From Hymenopellis radicata (taxonomy: Eukaryota > Basidiomycota > Agaricomycetes > Agaricales > Physalacriaceae): a stretch of DNA of 64,000 nucleotides. Below the pieces are notes generated by a model. It ran no database searches. It saw nothing but the letters and a program-made list of their open reading frames with translations, and was not told the origin of the DNA. A program made the position numbers and the translations under genes. Shown here piece by piece: positions 59,061-64,000 of the stretch. Numbering within the stretch: position 1 is the stretch's first letter; each line of letters opens with the position of its first letter. Where the stretch lies: the NCBI GenBank assembly GCA_015501595.1, contig JADNRX010000009.1, positions 186,001-250,000 of the forward strand. The letters are read 5' to 3'.

Positions 59061-59375
59061 ATGCAGTTCGAAACGACGTTAGTTTCATGCCTTTTATTGC
59101 TTCCTTATTCTAATCGACTTACAGCTCGGCTCACCAAGTACGTCGCCGGTCTTTCGAATGAGGAGAAGACAGTGATTTTGCAGAGAACTCTACGCACCTC
59201 CCCCTCTGCTGACGCCATTCGTATCCTAGCCTGCGAACATCGCATTCAATTAACAGATGCGGACCGCCTTCGTGTAGTCTCTTATAAACATACAGACGAT
59301 ACCAGTGACGAAGCGAGTAAGTACTGGTATGTAGTCTGTGGGAGATCGCGCCCCCTTTGGCAGGTGAGCGGTTGA
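59061..59375 (+). CDS. hypothetical open frame upstream of helicase 2
   Basis: A 104-codon frame with a helical, charged middle part (SNEEKTVILQRTLRTSPSAD, RIQLTDADRLRVV) that looks protein-like. It may be a separate small gene or an upstream exon of the helicase at 59480; an intron at about 59083-59122 is possible, but its phase does not fit well. Not recognised. Confidence 0.3.
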   Translation: MQFETTLVSCLLLLPYSNRLTARLTKYVAGLSNEEKTVILQRTLRTSPSADAIRILACEHRIQLTDADRLRVVSYKHTDDTSDEASKYWYVVCGRSRPLWQVSG

Positions 59376-59479
59376 TTACGCAATCGCCCAATTAGGAACA
59401 CGCGTCTATATCCCTACCACCACGATCGCCTGCAATATAGCCGCTGTTCTTCATTCATTTTCGCGTCTCTCAGCCCAAA

Positions 59480-61196
59480 ATGCCGGCATTCGTCTCCTGG
59501 AACTCGCCAGAGGGCAAGGCAGCTGTCAAACGTATCGTCGTCAAGCGAATACCCGACTGGACGGATGGATTACATGAGCGGCAGGAAGAGCCAACTTTGT
59601 TGATTCTCGACGGGAAGGATGTCCTTTTGTGCACTGCGACAGGTGACGGAAAGTCGGCACTCTTCACCGTTCCCATCCTCTGCCATGAAGAAGTCAGCCG
59701 GCATCCAGAAGACTATTCAAATTTTCGTGTCCGGAAGCACCCCGTGGGATTGGTTATCACACCAACAAAGGGCCTCGCTGGAGATATTGTGAGTATATAC
59801 TCTGCTTGTACTATCTAGCTACTAAATGATGTCTATCCTTAGGTCCTAACCCTTGCTGAACACGGTATCACTGCCCTTGCATACGACCGCCAGACAATCT
59901 CGCGCGCAAACATTAGCCGCCGAAATCTCATTGAGGAGATCACTTGCTGCACTCTCTTCCGAGTTATCTGTATCGATCCTGAGCACTTGCATGCTCCTGC
60001 CTGGCGCAAAATCCTGGATGACACGGTCTTTCGGTCGAATCTGATTTATGCTTGTCTTGAAGAAGGTCACGTCGCGGGAGAATGGGGTCCGACGTTCCGT
60101 GACGCGTACAACAACATCGGCACCTTTCTACGTGGACGACTCCCTTCCCATGTTCCTGTTTTCAGCATCTCTGCGACGCTCGAGCCTGGTGCGCCAACAA
60201 CAGCTCTTTGCAAAATTCTCGGTTTTCGTGCTGGCAGTTTCACACTCTTTCGATACAGTAACGAGCGACAGGACCTTCAATTCATTATCGAGCCACTAGA
60301 GCACGGAATCAACAACAATTCGTTTCCACAGCTGCTTCCGTACCTCAACACAGGACGCAAAGTCGTCATCTACGCTCCGACACTCGAAATTGTTACAAAG
60401 CTCTATCTTTATCTATTCTCTATGGAACCTCCGGGCGTCAATCATGCCCAGCGCGTGCGCCCGTACACTGCCCTCTGCGAACCTGAGTTCAATCTCGAAA
60501 CACTTTCTCTTGCGAAAACAGATCCGAGACTACAAATAGTCCTTGCAACGATAGCGCTAGCAAACGGTGTACATATTCCTTCTCTCGACGATAGCATTTC
60601 CCTCGGCATGCCTTCAACGCTGTCCCAGACCGAACAGCAAGCCGGTCGAGCATCACGTCCCCCGGACGCTACAGGAAAGGCCGTCGTTCTTGTACAGAAA
60701 AGCGACATCAAGAATGCTGCTAAATACTTAGCTAGTACGTGAATTTTTGACTGTACTACTATCATTAAGAAAACTAACGCAATTGCTAGGTCTTGGAGCG
60801 TCGACTGTGACAACGATGACGCCGACTCCCGTGACAGGTCGAAAGAACAAGAAAAAGAAAGTAGAATTCATGGATCCCGCCAAAGCGGAAGTTCTTACGG
60901 AAACGATCTGCCTAGTTGCTGCTAAAAACCGTCGCTGGCAAAATCCACCAATCGAGACCACATCTCTTACCTGTATCGAAGCGAATCGACCTCTGCCCTG
61001 CTCGCTCTGTGCTAAAAGAGAAGGGATCTCAGTCACATTCCCTGATCGAGAGTCTGTTCATCCGCCATTCCTTACTCCAGTCTCCAAAACGAGTACTCCC
61101 TTAGTTCCTGCCGTACTGAAGCTGAAGAAGAAGGAGAGACCAATTGTAGTCGAGAATAGAGACCTCAACGAGTCACCGAGTCACCGAGTCATCTGA
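59480..61196 (+). CDS. RecQ-like helicase 2, divergent motifs, 3' end interrupted by a hAT element
   Basis: Three exons (59480-59788, 59843-60734, 60790 onward). Motifs: Walker A CTATGDGKSALF, LVITPTKGLAGDI, motif II replaced by LEEGHVAGEWG where RecQ relatives have DEAHxxxxWG, FSISATLEPGA, LATIALANGVHIPSL, and motif VI QQAGRASRPPD. The change of the Walker B Asp to Glu and of Ala to Gly may weaken ATP hydrolysis. A Lys-rich linker and a CSLCAKREG segment follow. From 61157 onward the frame runs into the terminal repeat of the hAT-type element, so the last 13 codons and the stop at 61196 are element sequence and the native C-terminus is lost. It shares strand and design with helicase 1. Confidence 0.7.
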
Positions 61197-62151
61197 TGAC
61201 TCGACTCGCGTCGGGCACGTCGGCGTTCGCACTCGCGTGACTCGCGAGTCACGTACTCACGAGTCCGAGCGCGAGTCTGAGTATCAGTCTGTGGGGCGCG
61301 AGTCATCACACAGTGACTCGCAAATATTTAGCAATATATTTTAGCTAAATTTACAAATTTTTTCCAGAGCAAACGGTCCACAACGTCTCGAGAACGAGAC
61401 GTGCGCGATTATCTCGCCCGATCCGGCGATCCGGGCCGAGATCCGAGAGGACGCGTAAGCGTCTGATCGGGTCGTCTTTCTTGTATTCTCCCACCACCAC
61501 GACCACCCAGGATGCGACGATTGTCGCTCCTGCCGCTCTGACGATTGTCAGGCGGCATGTGGTGTGTATTTCTGGCCTTGGCTTCATGCCGGGCCTGCTG
61601 CTGCTGTCTCTGTGACAGCAGCAACGGACGACAACAACCTGGCAACGACTATAACGACCCGACGACCACGACCATGACCATGACCACAGCCATGACGGAC
61701 GACATTGATGGATGCGGGGATGTGGTGATGAGGATGCGGGATGCGGTGACGAGGATGTGGGACGCGGTGACGAGGATGCGGGACGCGGATGCGGGATGCA
61801 CAGCCAAGACTACCTTCACCACCACGACTATCACCACCACCACCCTTACTTCCACCACTCCCACTCTCACTCCTACCACTCCCACCCCATCCTCATGCCC
61901 AGCTGACTGTCCCCGTGCCATTGCCCGGGGATGCTCGCTGCGCATGAATACTGGGAGTGCATGGACTCGCGAGTACTCACGAGTATCCGAGATGACTCGG
62001 ACTCATGGTGAGTACTCGCGAGTGGACTCGCTATGACTCGTGAGTCATCGCGAGTCGAGTCCGACGCGAGTCTGAACTGGACTTCTTTTTGTGTGAGTAC
62101 TCGCGTCACGAGTCGCGAGTCTGACTCGCGTCGGACTCGTTGAGGTCTCTA
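61157..62151 (+). mobile_element. hAT-type non-autonomous element, copy 1 (995 bp)
   Basis: The ends are TAGAGACCTCAACGAGT and its inverse; TAGAG fits hAT terminal repeats. About 160-190 bp at each end are packed with CGAGT/ACTCG and ACTCGCGAGT units, the kind of subterminal repeats hAT transposases bind. The middle holds a GATGCGGGA minisatellite and a Thr/Pro-coding CACCAC-rich tract without a true gene. The right flank is ATTCGAAC, part of a split target duplication; the left flank GTCGAGAA has no partner. Nearly identical to copy 2 in inverted orientation. Confidence 0.85.
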
Positions 62152-62674
62152 ATTCGAACTGTGTAGTCGAGGCAAGACACATACATCGTCCAGCCTTTCT
62201 GATGCAACTCGGATGCTCATGGCAATGTATCGCGAGGATCAGCTTAGCTACTTTCGACGTCGACGAAGCATGGGATTCGCCGCTCATGAACTTATTAACG
62301 GAGGATATCAGACGATGAATAACGACAAAATGCCTGAATTTCAAGCCAAGTCTACGAAACATGCTAAACTACTTGATCTCTTCCGCAAGCTACGTGCTGC
62401 CGAATCTACACCGTCGCCATCAGATCTCAGCGCATTGGAAGGGATTATTGCAGGAGGTACAGACTTGGACTTCGACTGCTCGGAAGAGATGTATGAGAGT
62501 GTTCGTGAACGGACTGGACCTGAAGCATCATCTTGGCAGTTTCATATGGATGGAGAGGATTTGGGTATCGATGACGGTGACGATGGGTCTGATGGGCCGG
62601 ATGAGGGAGACGGTAACGATCCTGATGTTGATGTTGATGAATGGTCTGAAGAGAATGATGTATTAGATAGTTAA
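62152..62674 (+). pseudogene. DUF6589-type protein, displaced 3' part
   Basis: Read in the plus direction directly from the element border: FELCSRGKTHTSS, then MAMYREDQLSYFRRRRSMGF, AAHELINGGY, NDKMPEFQAKSTKH, and a Ser/Pro linker, ending in a very acidic Asp/Gly tail with stop at 62672-62674. It has no start of its own. It continues exactly the reading frame broken at 63673-63680 on the opposite strand, sharing the bases ATTCGAAC, so it is the 3' part of that gene in inverted position. DUF6589 proteins are common in mushrooms; their function is unknown. Confidence 0.75.
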
Positions 62675-62677
62675 CGG

Positions 62678-63672
62678 TAGAGACCTCAACGAGTCCGACG
62701 CGAGTCAGACTCGCGACTCGTGATGCGAGTACTCACACAAAAAGAAGTCCAGTTCAGACTCGCGTCGGACTCGACTCGCGATGACTCACGAGTCATAGCG
62801 AGTCCACTCGCGAGTACTCACCATGAGTCCGAGTCATCTCGGATACTCGTGAGTACTCGCGAGTCCATGCACTCCCAGTATTCATGCGCAGCGAGCATCC
62901 CCGGGCAATGGCACGGGGACAGTCAGCTGGGCATGAGGATGGGGTGGGAGTGGTAGGAGTGAGAGTGGGAGTGGTGGAAGTAAGGGTGGTGGTGGTGATA
63001 GTCGTGGTGGTGAAGGTAGTCTTGGCTGTGCATCCCGCATCCGCGTCCCGCATCCTCGTCACCGCGTCCCACATCCTCGTCACCGCATCCCGCATCCTCA
63101 TCACCACATCCCCGCATCCATCAATGTCGTCCGTCATGGCTGTGGTCATGGTCATGGTCGTGGTCGTCGGGTCGTTATAGTCGTTGCCAGGTTGTTGTCG
63201 TCCGTTGCTGCTGTCACAGAGACAGCAGCAGCAGGCCCGGCATGAAGCCAAGGCCAGAAATACACACCACATGCCGCCTGACAATCGTCAGAGCGGCAGG
63301 AGCGACAATCGTCGCATCCTGGGTGGTCGTGGTGGTGGGAGAATACAAGAAAGACGACCCGATCAGACGCTTACGCGTCCTCTCGGATCTCGGCCCGGAT
63401 CGCCGGATCGGGCGAGATAATCGCGCACGTCTCGTTCTCGAGACGTTGTGGACCGTTTGCTCTGGAAAAAATTTGTAAATTTAGCTAAAATATATTGCTA
63501 AATATTTGCGAGTCACTGTGTGATGACTCGCGCCCCACAGACTGATACTCAGACTCGCGCTCGGACTCGTGAGTACGTGACTCGCGAGTCACGCGAGTGC
63601 GAACGCCGACGTGCCCGACGCGAGTCGAGTCACCAGATGACTCGGTGACTCGGTGACTCGTTGAGGTCTCTA
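62678..63672 (-). mobile_element. hAT-type non-autonomous element, copy 2 (995 bp, inverted)
   Basis: Reverse complement of 61157-62151, of identical length and with only an occasional base change (for example one A/G difference in the GAGTCATCTGRTGACTC segment near the end). Right flank GTTCGAAT at 63673-63680, left flank GTTAACGG. With copy 1 it makes a 2.5-kb inverted repeat with a 526-bp spacer. Confidence 0.85.
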
Positions 63673-64000
63673 GTTCGAATGCTGACTCGAGCTCTTCCTT
63701 GAGACGTAGGAAAAAGTCGACGTTGGGAGAGATTGTTGTTCGGAAGAACAAGTTGTCGAAGGTCCCGCCGTGTTTCGCAGTCATATCCTCCAGCCACTTA
63801 TTATAGTGCTCTTGGAGCAATCCGTCCTCAATCCATTTACCCAACTCTCCCGAGATATTAACAAGCCAGTTATTCCAAATCCCATCCTTCAGCTTTTCCG
63901 AGGCCTCGTAACGGAAGAGACAGTATAATTCGAGAAGGATAGATGTATAGTTTTGTTTCGAAGCACCGGCAAACATAAAAATCCAAATCTATGTAAGATA
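63673..64000 (-). pseudogene. DUF6589-type protein, 5' part, cut by hAT copy 2 and by the window edge
   Basis: Minus strand, running in from beyond the right edge. An acceptor near 63988 (CATAG) is followed by MFAGASKQNYTSILLELYCL, FRYEASEKLKDGIWNNWLVN, ISGELGKWIEDGLLQEHYNK and TISPNVDFFLRLKEELESAF, the typical C-terminal half of DUF6589 proteins. The frame then enters the element at 63672. Removing the element and one 8-bp target copy, and turning the 62152-62677 segment round, restores one continuous frame. The beginning of the gene lies outside the window. Confidence 0.75.

Noticed and set aside
54051..61196. The two helicases as autonomous Helitron transposases
   Set aside because: No Rep (HUH) endonuclease motif is present and the motif order is RecQ-like rather than Pif1-like.
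61545..62036. 163-codon frame rich in Thr and Pro inside the hAT element (repeated at 62793-63284)
   Set aside because: It is translated CACCAC-rich and minisatellite sequence of a non-coding element, identical in both inverted copies; no domain and no promoter context.

Overview
The window reads as the genome of a filamentous basidiomycete, most likely an Agaricomycete. Genes are dense and split by many introns of about 45-60 nt with GT..AG ends. The protein families are those of mushroom-forming fungi: a DUF6534-type seven-helix membrane protein, a DUF6589 protein, an HSPA12-like Hsp70 and RecQ-like helicases in a repeat-rich block. There are no operons, CRISPR arrays or bacterial signals. 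Exon joins given here were read by eye from splice sites and reading-frame phase.

Layout. 1-2.4 kb: a mariner-type transposase remnant and a short TIR element with a target duplication. 2.4-31.6 kb: mostly ordinary core genes. In order these are an HMUDK/thymine-pyrophosphorylase-like protein with a chromodomain, Sft2, Nup192/Nup205, Noc2, a UQCC2/Cbp6-like protein, an HSPA12-like Hsp70, D-arabinono-1,4-lactone oxidase, a UBE2G2/Ubc7-like E2, the Pol III second subunit RPC2, an F-box protein and a cytochrome P450. 32-37.7 kb: an MFS monocarboxylate-type transporter divergent from the P450, then a 2.7-kb block holding a 246-bp TIR element and a gene with an EYK motif. That block is flanked by two copies of the transporter-3'/UBE2G1-promoter junction, and UBE2G1 follows. 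38-51.4 kb: an ERCC6L2-like SNF2 ATPase, an otubain, an NCS2 urate/xanthine permease, a DUF6534 protein and a xanthine dioxygenase-like Fe(II)/2-oxoglutarate enzyme. 51.5-64 kb: an accessory compartment with two decayed LINE tails, two RecQ-like helicases, two TA-flanked TIR elements and two nearly identical 995-bp hAT-type elements in inverted orientation.

The most striking points are these. (1) A predicted DNA-hypermodification-family protein is fused to a chromodomain. (2) The inverted hAT pair has split a DUF6589 gene into a minus-strand 5' part and a plus-strand 3' part, and an 8-bp target duplication lets the original order be worked out. (3) A duplicated gene junction flanks the EYK gene. 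(4) Single-base frame breaks in RPC2 fall in invariant motifs and look like homopolymer errors of the assembly, so frameshift-based pseudogene calls here need care.

Functionally, the core genes serve nuclear transport, ribosome assembly, tRNA/5S transcription, ubiquitin conjugation and deubiquitination (two E2s, an OTU peptidase, an F-box protein), DNA repair and purine use (permease plus xanthine oxidation).
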